Source: Acutalibacter sp. 1XD8-36 (GTDB lineage: Bacteria > Bacillota > Clostridia > Oscillospirales > Acutalibacteraceae). Taken from it: a stretch of 64,000 bases of DNA. Of the stretch, positions 7,970-15,191 are shown piece after piece. The notes under the pieces were generated by a model. The model saw nothing but the letters and a program-made list of their open reading frames with translations, made no database searches and was not told the origin of the DNA. Location: the NCBI RefSeq assembly GCF_009917525.1, contig NZ_QZDU01000008.1:85848-149847 (forward strand). Reading direction: 5' to 3'. How positions within the stretch are numbered: position 1 is the stretch's first letter; each line of letters opens with the position of its first letter. The position numbers and the translations under genes are program-made.

Positions 7970-9274
7970 CTACCTGGTTAAGATTAAATTCAGCTGCTCC
8001 AGGCATTCTTCATAGGTGAAAGCCTCCCGCGTGCCCTGCATCAGGAACTCGTTTATTTTGTCTATCTTTGTCAGCGCGAAATCCAGCTTGGGGTTGGTCC
8101 CAGCCTTGTATGCGCCGATGGACACCAAATCCGCGTTCTGATTATATGTGCTCAGAATGTCCCTGAGCCTTGAGGCCATCTGCCGGTGGTTTTCGTCCAC
8201 CAGCTCCACCATCAGTCGGGAAATGCTGGCCCCGATGTCGATAGCTGGATAATGGTTTGCGGCGGCAAGGCTTCTCGTTAATACTATATGCCCGTCCAGG
8301 ATTCCGCGTACCGTATCCGCTATTGGCTCGTTTGTGTCGTCGCCCTCTACCAGCACCGTATATATGCCGGTAATAGAGCCCTTCTTAAAGTTGCCGCTGC
8401 GCTCCAGCAGCTTTGGGAGCTCCGCATAGATTGAGGGGGTATATCCCCTCGCCACCGGCGGCTCACCGATTGCAAGCCCCACCTCACGCTGGGCCATTGC
8501 AAAACGTGTCAGGGAGTCCATCATTAGCAGCACATCCAGGCCCTGGTCCCTGAAGTACTCGGCAATCCCTGTAGCCACTGTGGGGCACTTCTTTCTTAGC
8601 ATTGCAGGCTGGTCTGAGGTAGCCACCACCAGCACCGACCTTGCCATGCCCTCCTCGCCCAAATCTTTTTCAACGAACTCCAAAACCTCTCGGCCGCGCT
8701 CGCCCACCAGGGCTATCACGTTGATATCGGCCTTCACATTCTTGGCAATCATACCCATCAGGGTGCTCTTGCCAACGCCGGAACCTGCAAAGATTCCCAT
8801 ACGCTGGCCCTTGCCTATTGTGAGCAGCCCGTCTATGGCCTTTACCCCGAACTCCATACGCTCCCGGATAGGTGGGCGGGTCAGCGGGTTTATGTAGCTG
8901 CTCCCCAGATAGTAGTCTTCGCCGCCCTCAAAGGGCCCTTTATCGTCAATCGGCTGCCCCAGCGCATTTATAATGCGCCCCTTTAGGAACTGGCCCACCT
9001 TTAGCTGGAGCTGCCTGCCTGTATTCCTTACAAAATTCCCCGAGGAAATTCCTGTCATCTCCCCATAGGGCATTAAAAGCATCCGGTCGTTCTTGAAGCC
9101 CACGACCTCCGCGGGTATCTGCCCCCCTGACTCTCCGCTGTAAATGCGGCAGATATCGCCAACTGCGGCCCTGCCGCCGCTGGCCTCTATGGACATTCCC
9201 ACGATGTTCTCTATTTTCCCGGTATGGCCGATGGTCTCAGCCTGCCGCACGCGCTTTATGGTATCCTGGAACAT
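7970..9274 (-). CDS. fliI: Flagellum-specific ATPase FliI
   Basis: FliI is the hexameric ATPase that unfolds and docks export substrates. The 434-residue protein has Walker A AGSGVGKST at 163-171, Walker B LLMMDSLTRFA around Asp253, and the F1-beta-like signature PSIYAELPKLLERSG. The start is ATG 9274 with an AGGAGG SD. The gene lies between fliH and fliJ, its two partners. All catalytic motifs look intact. Confidence 0.97.
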   Translation of the reverse strand: MFQDTIKRVRQAETIGHTGKIENIVGMSIEASGGRAAVGDICRIYSGESGGQIPAEVVGFKNDRMLLMPYGEMTGISSGNFVRNTGRQLQLKVGQFLKGRIINALGQPIDDKGPFEGGEDYYLGSSYINPLTRPPIRERMEFGVKAIDGLLTIGKGQRMGIFAGSGVGKSTLMGMIAKNVKADINVIALVGERGREVLEFVEKDLGEEGMARSVLVVATSDQPAMLRKKCPTVATGIAEYFRDQGLDVLLMMDSLTRFAMAQREVGLAIGEPPVARGYTPSIYAELPKLLERSGNFKKGSITGIYTVLVEGDDTNEPIADTVRGILDGHIVLTRSLAAANHYPAIDIGASISRLMVELVDENHRQMASRLRDILSTYNQNADLVSIGAYKAGTNPKLDFALTKIDKINEFLMQGTREAFTYEECLEQLNLILTR

Positions 9275-9283
9275 GCGCGCCTC

Positions 9284-10138
9284 CTAAGGTCTGCCCTGGC
9301 GGTCCGGCTCATCGGAGATGAGCCCGCGCAGGTTGTCCAGCTGGGTTGAAACGCTGGCGTCGATTATCTCGTCGGGCATTTCGATTATGCAGGTGCCGGA
9401 TTCATCCCCGGTCATGGGTATCACCCGCACCCGGTCCGACAGCCTCGAGAGCGCCTCAGTAAGCTCCGGCACAGTGTTGGCCGAAGCCCTTGCGTCCCTG
9501 TCGGCAATGTACACCTGCACCCACTCGCAGCGCCTTCTCTTGGCTGTGGCTGATTCTATCATTCTTATAAGTATGTCCCCGCTGCTTTTCAGGCTCACGT
9601 GAATGACCTTCTCGGCGATTGCCAGCGCCAGCTCCTTCAAATCCTGCTTGCTGTCCTCAAGAAGCTGGTCCCTGACCCTCACGGCGTCCTTTAGAAAGGC
9701 AGCCACTTCCTTCTCCTGCTCGGCAGCCATCTGCTCCAGCTGGAGCCTGGCCTCCTGGCGGCCCTCAGCCATCCCCTCCGCAAACCCGGCCTGATAGCCC
9801 TCTGTATGGGCCTGATTCCTCAGCTCCCCCAGCTCCGCCTCCAGGTCAGCCATAGCCTTCTCCCGCAGCTCATTGGCCTCCTGCTGGGCCTCGGCAAGTA
9901 TTGCATCGGCCTGGATTTGGGCAAAGTCAATGGGGCTTGGGTCCTTCTTCTTTACAGGCTCCTCCGGCTTGGGCCTGGGCTCAGGGGTATCTGTGTCAGC
10001 AGGGAGCTCGCTGTCTGTGAACTCCTCCAGAGTTAAAGGCTCAGCAGCGGTTTCCCCGGGAATATTAAGGTCTTCCGCGTCCGGGAAAACGTATTTGTCC
10101 GCGCTCACGCTGGTGAAACGCTTGAAAATGCCCGGCAT
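9284..10138 (-). CDS. fliH: Flagellar assembly protein FliH
   Basis: FliH is the dimeric regulator of FliI that tethers it to the C-ring and export gate. The 284-residue protein has an acidic, Pro-rich N-terminus and a coiled coil with GxxxG-like spacing (EGYQAGFAEGMAEGRQEARL) at about residues 112-131. The C-terminus resembles the ATP-synthase delta/FliH fold (ALAIAEKVIHVSL). ATG 10138 has an AGGAGG SD. It lies 10 bases upstream of fliI and is separated from fliG by a two-hairpin repeat. Confidence 0.92.
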   Translation of the reverse strand: MPGIFKRFTSVSADKYVFPDAEDLNIPGETAAEPLTLEEFTDSELPADTDTPEPRPKPEEPVKKKDPSPIDFAQIQADAILAEAQQEANELREKAMADLEAELGELRNQAHTEGYQAGFAEGMAEGRQEARLQLEQMAAEQEKEVAAFLKDAVRVRDQLLEDSKQDLKELALAIAEKVIHVSLKSSGDILIRMIESATAKRRRCEWVQVYIADRDARASANTVPELTEALSRLSDRVRVIPMTGDESGTCIIEMPDEIIDASVSTQLDNLRGLISDEPDRQGRP

Positions 10139-10211
10139 ACAGAAGACCTCCTTTATGCTTGAAGTTGTAGTGTGTTTACTTTTTTCAGGCTGCTTCGCGC
10201 CTGCAAGGCCG

Positions 10212-10262
10212 CGGGACTCTGTCCCACACCCTGCAGCCTTTGTAAAGGCTGGCGAAACTTTT
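10212..10262. repeat. Two-hairpin dispersed repeat, copy A
   Basis: Read on the plus strand: hairpin 1 (GGGAC-tct-GTCCC, 10213-10225), linker ACCCTGC (from 10228), hairpin 2 with core CCTTTGTAAAGG, then tail CGAAACTTTT ending at 10262. The tail abuts the fliG stop codon. Copy B at 14026-14078 shares the linker, hairpin 2 core and tail; copy C at 21304-21348 shares the architecture. Arms differ between copies but stay complementary. Confidence 0.75.
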
Positions 10263-10264
10263 GA

Positions 10265-11395
10265 TTACGCGATAATGTCGTCCTTGCCGCCCTTGAGGAT
10301 AATGATTTCGTTCTTGGCCTCCAGGTCGCGGATGATACCCACAATGCGCTGCTGGGCGTCGTCCACGTCCTTCATGCGCACATTGGTGGTGATTTCCAGG
10401 TCGTCCCTGATGCTCTCGGCCATACGGGTGGACATGTTCTTGTAGAGCTTGTTGGACAGCTCCGCCGTTGCGGACTTGAGCGCCAGCACCAGGTCGTGGG
10501 TGTCGCAGTCACGCACAAAGCGCTGCACAGAGCGGTCGTCCATGGTAAGGATATCCTCGAATACGAACATGCGCTTGCGGATTTCGTCGGCAAGGGTCGC
10601 GTCGTACATGGTGAGGCCGTCGAAAATACTCTTCTCGCTGACACGGTCCACGTTGTTCATCACGTCGGCTACGAAGTCTATGCCGCCCACCTGGACATTG
10701 CTGCTGCTGAAGATATTTGCAAACTTATTGCTCATCTCGTTTTCTATTATCTTAACTGCGGCAGGCGAGGCGCTGTCCATCATGGCAATGCGCTCCACCA
10801 CCTTTATCTGCGCGTCCGGCTCAAGCTGGGCTATCACAGCCGCCGCCTTGTCCGGCTCTATGTATGAGAGCACCAGCGCGATGGTCTGGGGCCGCTCGTT
10901 CTGCAGGGCGGTGAACAAATCCTTCTCGCCGGCCTTGTTCATGAAGGCAAACTCCCTGTTCTTCAGGGACTTTGTCACCTTGCCCAGCAGCTCGTTGGCG
11001 GTCTGGGCGCCGAAGGCCTTCTCCAAAACAGTCCGTGCATACTCAAGGCCGCCCTCTGTAACGGCCTTGTTTGTCATGCACATCTGGTAATACTCGTTCA
11101 GAACCGCCTCGGTGGCGTCCGCGTCGAGATAGCCAAGCTTGGCTACCTCCAGGGTTATCATCTCCACGTCCTCGGGGTCCATATACTGGTACAGCTGTGA
11201 GGCCTTGTCTACACCCAGGGAGACAATCACCGCCGCCGCCTTCTGAGCTCCGCTCATGGCGTCCAGCAGGGATACCCCCGGCGGTATTGCCGGCTCCGAA
11301 GGCGTTTCTGCGGCTGGCTCCTCAGGGGGCTGCTCCCCCTTCTTCAGCTTTTTAGGCTTCTCTGTCTTCACCTTATCAGGCATTGGCTTCTTCAT
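10265..11395 (-). CDS. fliG: Flagellar motor switch protein FliG
   Basis: FliG is the rotor protein that contacts MotA and sits on the FliF ring. The 376-residue reading includes an N-terminal extension of about 48 Lys/Glu/Pro-rich residues before the FliG_N domain (SGAQKAAAVIVSLG). The C-terminal torque domain ends in MKDVDDAQQRIVGIIRDLEA. The gene overlaps fliF by 20 bases if it starts at ATG 11395, or by 8 bases if it starts at ATG 11383 (MPDKVK). The SD GAGGGGAG is nearly adjacent to the first ATG, so the second is possible. The stop is followed at once by repeat copy A. Confidence 0.96.
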   Translation of the reverse strand: MKKPMPDKVKTEKPKKLKKGEQPPEEPAAETPSEPAIPPGVSLLDAMSGAQKAAAVIVSLGVDKASQLYQYMDPEDVEMITLEVAKLGYLDADATEAVLNEYYQMCMTNKAVTEGGLEYARTVLEKAFGAQTANELLGKVTKSLKNREFAFMNKAGEKDLFTALQNERPQTIALVLSYIEPDKAAAVIAQLEPDAQIKVVERIAMMDSASPAAVKIIENEMSNKFANIFSSSNVQVGGIDFVADVMNNVDRVSEKSIFDGLTMYDATLADEIRKRMFVFEDILTMDDRSVQRFVRDCDTHDLVLALKSATAELSNKLYKNMSTRMAESIRDDLEITTNVRMKDVDDAQQRIVGIIRDLEAKNEIIILKGGKDDIIA

Positions 11396-13001
11396 CTCCC
11401 CTCAGCAGCGCCTTAATGGCCTGAGCAGCAATCTCAGGGTTGTTCTCGGCCAGCTCGCGCACGCTGCGGCGCAGCTCCATGCTCTTTTCTGTATGTACAT
11501 CCATAATGTCGGCCCCGGCAGGCTCCGGCAGCTCCTCTACGATGGATTCAAGCTCCGGGCCCATATCCACTGCAGGCTCCAGCTGTACCTGGCCGCGGGT
11601 GCGCCGCCGTCCCAAAAGCACGAACACCGCAAACAGCGTCATGAACAGGAACAGTCCGGCAAGCAGTGCTAAGTACACCCAAAGCGGCATGCCTCCAAAT
11701 ATCTGCTCGATTGGGTTGATAATAGTCGGCTCGGCACTGGGTTCAGGCGCCCAGAAGGGTGCCGTCAATACGGATATCTTATCCGCATCATTAGCCCCTG
11801 TAAGGCCGACAGCATTTGCAACATGGTCCACCAGCGCGTCTATGGACACCTGGTTTGACACATTGCTGTTTATAGTCACAGACACCGTAACATCCTCAAT
11901 ATATCCAGCCATACGCTGGGACTGTGTAACGGTCTTGTCGTTTTCAAATTCCTTCTTCCCGCTGGCCTGCAGCTCCTGCTCATTGCCGTTCAAGTCAGGA
12001 TTCTGAACATACTCGTTCAAGTCAGCGTTGGTCTCAGTGCCAACCGTGCCGCCTTCGGCTTCATCTCCGTAGCCGATAAAGCCGTTCCACTCCATGCGGC
12101 CGATTATGCCCTCGCCGTCGGCATTCTCCTTTGCCCAGTCCGGCTGGTCGTACTTGGTGCTCTCCGAGAACTCGCTGCTCATGCTCACGGTGGTATTTAC
12201 CGCGACAGTTACATTTCCCACGCCATAAATCGGCTCCAGCACGCCAAGCACCTGCTTTGTCAGGCGCTTATTCACGGAATCCTCTATCTCCATACGCTTG
12301 GCGGCAACATCGCTTATGTCCCCGCCGTCTGTGCCGTCATAATGATTTCCCAGGGAATCCCTGATGTCCACATTATCGATAATAAGGCCCTTCACGGCAT
12401 AGCCCACCGTGTTGCGTATCGACTCAGCCAGCTTTGCGTTTATAGGGGCCTCGTCAGCCATCGTCACCACCACCGAGGCGCTGGCCTCAATAGTATTCTC
12501 CTGGCTGAGCACGTACCTGCGGTCCTCGCCCAGGGCGATGTTCACCGTGGCGTCGTGTACGCCTACAAAATTGCGAATAGTCTCCTCCAGCCTGTCTTGC
12601 AGCTGATATAGATTCAGCTGTGCCCGGTCCGACTCTGTAGACAGGGAACTGATATTGTCAAGATACAGCGAATAGCCCGACCCGGAGGTAAGGTATCCCC
12701 CGGCGATGACCCCGGCCTTCAGCTTCGCCTCCTGGTCCGCAGGCACCATAATCGTGTTCTCACCCTTGACCTCAAAGGTGGCCTGGTTTTCATTCAGATA
12801 GGCGCATACCTTCGCCATGTCGTCATCGGTCAGCCCGGTGAAGAGCTCTCTGTATTCCGTCTTGGAGCCGTTCGCCAGCACTATGGCAATCACTACCAAT
12901 GTGATAACAATGCCCGCGATGACAATACCCTTCACGGTCTTGCTCAGGCCGCCAACGGTCCCCTTAATCTTTTGCCATATATCTTTTGCCTTTTCTTCCA
13001 A
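11376..13001 (-). CDS. fliF: Flagellar MS-ring protein FliF
   Basis: FliF builds the membrane MS ring that nucleates the basal body. The 541-residue protein has TM1 at about residues 23-43 and TM2 near 445-465. Ring-building motifs lie between them (EYRELFTGLTDDDMAKV, TESDRAQLNLYQLQDRLEE, ALGEDR). A cytoplasmic tail that binds FliG follows TM2. The start is TTG 13001 with an AGGAGG SD ten bases upstream. It follows fliE and overlaps fliG, so coupled translation is likely. Confidence 0.96.
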   Translation of the reverse strand: MEEKAKDIWQKIKGTVGGLSKTVKGIVIAGIVITLVVIAIVLANGSKTEYRELFTGLTDDDMAKVCAYLNENQATFEVKGENTIMVPADQEAKLKAGVIAGGYLTSGSGYSLYLDNISSLSTESDRAQLNLYQLQDRLEETIRNFVGVHDATVNIALGEDRRYVLSQENTIEASASVVVTMADEAPINAKLAESIRNTVGYAVKGLIIDNVDIRDSLGNHYDGTDGGDISDVAAKRMEIEDSVNKRLTKQVLGVLEPIYGVGNVTVAVNTTVSMSSEFSESTKYDQPDWAKENADGEGIIGRMEWNGFIGYGDEAEGGTVGTETNADLNEYVQNPDLNGNEQELQASGKKEFENDKTVTQSQRMAGYIEDVTVSVTINSNVSNQVSIDALVDHVANAVGLTGANDADKISVLTAPFWAPEPSAEPTIINPIEQIFGGMPLWVYLALLAGLFLFMTLFAVFVLLGRRRTRGQVQLEPAVDMGPELESIVEELPEPAGADIMDVHTEKSMELRRSVRELAENNPEIAAQAIKALLRGDEEANA

Positions 13002-13045
13002 TTTTCCGTGACCTCCTCAGCCCGGCAGCGGGTGATTTTCCAGCT

Positions 13046-13345
13046 TTACAGGCTGATGCGCATTATCTCGTTATATGCCTCAACGGCGCGGTTGCGCAGC
13101 TGCACCAAGAGGCTCACGGACATCTCATATTTTGAGCTCGCCAGGGAAAGCTCCGCTGGGTTATCCAGCTGGCCAGTCGCCATCAGGTACTGCAGCTGGG
13201 TCTTATCTGCGTCGGTCTCCTTCACATTATCTATGGCAGAGCGGAAAATTCCCCCGAACATATTCTCAAAGCCGGCCCCTTTGGCGGCCTCGGGCTTCTC
13301 GTCCCCCCATAGCGGGGTCAAAGGGGTAATCTCATTTATAAGCAT
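13046..13345 (-). CDS. fliE: Flagellar hook-basal body protein FliE
   Basis: FliE joins the MS ring to the rod. The 99-residue product has the family C-terminus MATGQLDNPAELSLASSKYE followed by LLVQLRNRAVEAYNEIMR. I chose ATG 13345 because AGGAGG lies eight bases upstream; the longer reading starts upstream of that SD. It is the first gene behind the internal promoter at 13398-13426 and precedes fliF. Confidence 0.93.
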   Translation of the reverse strand: MLINEITPLTPLWGDEKPEAAKGAGFENMFGGIFRSAIDNVKETDADKTQLQYLMATGQLDNPAELSLASSKYEMSVSLLVQLRNRAVEAYNEIMRISL

Positions 13346-13397
13346 AAAACAAGCCTCCTGTATGGTTCCTTGTATATTTGTGTATGTAGGCAATTAT

Positions 13398-13426
13398 ATT
13401 ATAATCCTTTGGACCCACCAATGCAA
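13398..13426 (-). promoter_or_regulatory. Putative sigma-A promoter for fliE-fliF-fliG
   Basis: TTGCAT (13421-13426) and TATAAT (13398-13403) are 17 bases apart on the minus strand, about 55 bases before fliE. The 157-base flgC-fliE gap holds this element and otherwise nothing I recognise. The -35 box is weak. Confidence 0.5.
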
Positions 13427-13502
13427 GGCCTTGGCAAGCCCAAATTTATACAAAATTCGAGTTTTTTCTCTCCTGGTTTTCAGCCAAAAAGTGTAGTTAG
13501 CT

Positions 13503-13964
13503 TTACTTGCCCAGCTCCAGGCCCCTGGCAATAACTGTTTTTAATGTAGAGAATGCCGTCACGTTGGCTGAGTACGCCTGGGTAGCAGCCATGGCGTCGG
13601 TGATTTCCTTGACAAGTATTACATTGGGCATTTCAAGATAGCCCTGTTCGTTTGCGTCGGGATGTGTCGGGTCATAGCTGATTGGGAAGTCGCTTTGGTC
13701 CTCGACAATGTCGGTGACCTTTACGCCGCCGGCCTTCTCCGCCCCTCTGTTTGAGGCTCCAACCGCAGCGTTTGCCATGGCCTGGCGGAAGGTATTGCGG
13801 CCTCCCTCGGCCTCGAAGACTACCATTTTGCGGCGGTAGGGGCCTTCGCCGTTTTCTGTGCGGGTCGTGCTCAGGTTTGTGATGTTTTCGGAAATTACGT
13901 CCAGGCGTAGCTGCTGGGCGGTCAGGCCGGAGCCTACGATGTTTATTGTGCCTAGGAATGCCAT
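13503..13964 (-). CDS. flgC: Flagellar basal-body rod protein FlgC
   Basis: FlgC is a proximal rod subunit exported through the flagellar channel. The 153-residue product has the rod N-terminus (GSGLTAQQLRLDVISENITN) and the C-terminal AATQAYSANVTAFSTLKTV. The family middle motif also appears, with an invariant Pro-Asn pair in LEMPNV. It follows flgB across a 114-base gap that contains repeat copy B. Confidence 0.96.
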   Translation of the reverse strand: MAFLGTINIVGSGLTAQQLRLDVISENITNLSTTRTENGEGPYRRKMVVFEAEGGRNTFRQAMANAAVGASNRGAEKAGGVKVTDIVEDQSDFPISYDPTHPDANEQGYLEMPNVILVKEITDAMAATQAYSANVTAFSTLKTVIARGLELGK

Positions 13965-14025
13965 GTTTTGTGCACTGCCTTTCTGTTGGTTTGCCGCGCT
14001 GGCTTTGCCTGCGCGTTTGAGACCT

Positions 14026-14078
14026 CAGGGGCGCTGCCCCTGAAACCCTGCCACCTTTGTAAAGGTGGACGAAACTTT
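14026..14078. repeat. Two-hairpin dispersed repeat, copy B
   Basis: On the plus strand: hairpin 1 CAGGGGC-gc-TGCCCCTG (14026-14042), linker ACCCTGC, hairpin 2 CCACCTTTGTAAAGGTGG (14051-14068), tail CGAAACTTTT. The tail abuts the flgB stop codon, exactly as copy A abuts the fliG stop. Confidence 0.8.
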
Positions 14079-14468
14079 TTAGCCGCTTATGGCTGTGCGC
14101 AGGGCTGTGATGTCGCTGGTGAGGCTTTGGAAGACGTACTGCATCTGGTAGGCGTTGCGCACAAGCTCGGTCATCTGCTCGGTGACGTTTACGCCGTTTT
14201 CGTCCCGGCGGGTGATTTCATCGAGCTTCTGAACCTCCCAGGACGCGTTCTCAATGGTCTCCCGCATGGTGCGCTTTGTGATTTTGTTGCGCCCGTGGTC
14301 CGCGGCCTCCAGCTGGCGCTGAAAGTCCTCCTCAAAGGTAACGAGCTTTGCCCGGTAGTTTGGCGTCTCCGCATTGGAGATATTGTCCAGCAGCGCCGTC
14401 TGCTTGGTCCAGAGAAATTCCATGGACCGCTCCATCATGCGCATACTATTATTGGTTATACCTTCCAT
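14079..14468 (-). CDS. flgB: Flagellar basal-body rod protein FlgB
   Basis: FlgB is the innermost rod protein and the first gene of the large hook-basal-body operon. The 129-residue product contains MEFLWTKQTALLDNISNAET and the C-terminal QYVFQSLTSDITALRTAI. ATG 14468 lies seven bases from AGGAGG; the longer open frame runs upstream into the promoter and was not used. The promoter is at 14526-14554. Confidence 0.95.
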   Translation of the reverse strand: MEGITNNSMRMMERSMEFLWTKQTALLDNISNAETPNYRAKLVTFEEDFQRQLEAADHGRNKITKRTMRETIENASWEVQKLDEITRRDENGVNVTEQMTELVRNAYQMQYVFQSLTSDITALRTAISG

Positions 14469-14525
14469 AGGGTTCCCTCCTGAGTCTTCTCGAAATTCTT
14501 CCCTATTATAAAATCTATCTGAGAT

Positions 14526-14554
14526 AGTATACCATATTTTCGTGTGAACTTCAA
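14526..14554 (-). promoter_or_regulatory. Sigma-A promoter of the flgB operon
   Basis: TTGAAG (14549-14554) and TATACT (14526-14531) are 17 bases apart on the minus strand, with TGG before the -10. The expected start is near 14519, about 50 bases before flgB. This would drive the early flagellar operon from the housekeeping sigma factor. Confidence 0.7.
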
Positions 14555-14676
14555 GTCCCATACAGTATTTTTAATTTGGAAAACTTTACCCCTCTCTCCC
14601 CCTAAACTCCGGGGCTGTCCGGGCATGGGAAATTGTATGAAGGACTGCCGTAAAATATTTTCACAAATCTGTCGAC

Positions 14677-15138
14677 TCAGCCCATCTCAAGCTGTGTGAC
14701 CTGATTGCCCTCCAGTTTATATAGCGCCGTGCCGTCCCTCGCCAGCAGGAAAACACCCGCAGGCTCATTTGTGCCTGACTTACTCTCGTTATATACTATT
14801 ATTTTCAGGCAGGGTATGCCGTCAACCGGCACTGCTTTCTCCGATGGATACATCTCATACTCGGACATCTCCTTCCCTGGCAGCCCCAGCACCTCAGGGC
14901 TCAGCTGCTTGAATCGTGACAGCGCCTCGTCTACAGTCATCATAAGCAGCTCGTCGCCCTTATCCGTTTCCACCGTGGAAGAGGAGCTTATCTGGGAGCT
15001 GCTTCCATTTACCGCCGGGTCTGAGCCCTGGGCCAGTGTGATGGACGACGAGGAGGAGTTCCCCCCGCCTCCGCACCCGGCCAGCATAAGTCCTAATGCC
15101 ACCGTGCAGGCGGCTAAGGCAAGGCTCTCTAATTTCAT
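14677..15138 (-). CDS. Hypothetical lipoprotein
   Basis: I do not recognise this 153-residue protein. It has a signal peptide with lipobox LMLAGC (Cys22), a Gly/Ser-rich tether, and a small C-terminal region with alternating strands (CLKIIVYNESKSG, AGVFLLARDGTALYKLEG). That suggests a secreted lipid-anchored protein on the outer face of the membrane. It is 53 bases downstream of the FtsA-like gene and probably cotranscribed with it. The flgB promoter lies immediately downstream. Confidence 0.75.
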   Translation of the reverse strand: MKLESLALAACTVALGLMLAGCGGGGNSSSSSITLAQGSDPAVNGSSSQISSSSTVETDKGDELLMMTVDEALSRFKQLSPEVLGLPGKEMSEYEMYPSEKAVPVDGIPCLKIIVYNESKSGTNEPAGVFLLARDGTALYKLEGNQVTQLEMG

Positions 15139-15191
15139 CCTAATCTTCCTTTCCTATGGCTATTACTATAATAATATATTTGTTTTATCTA

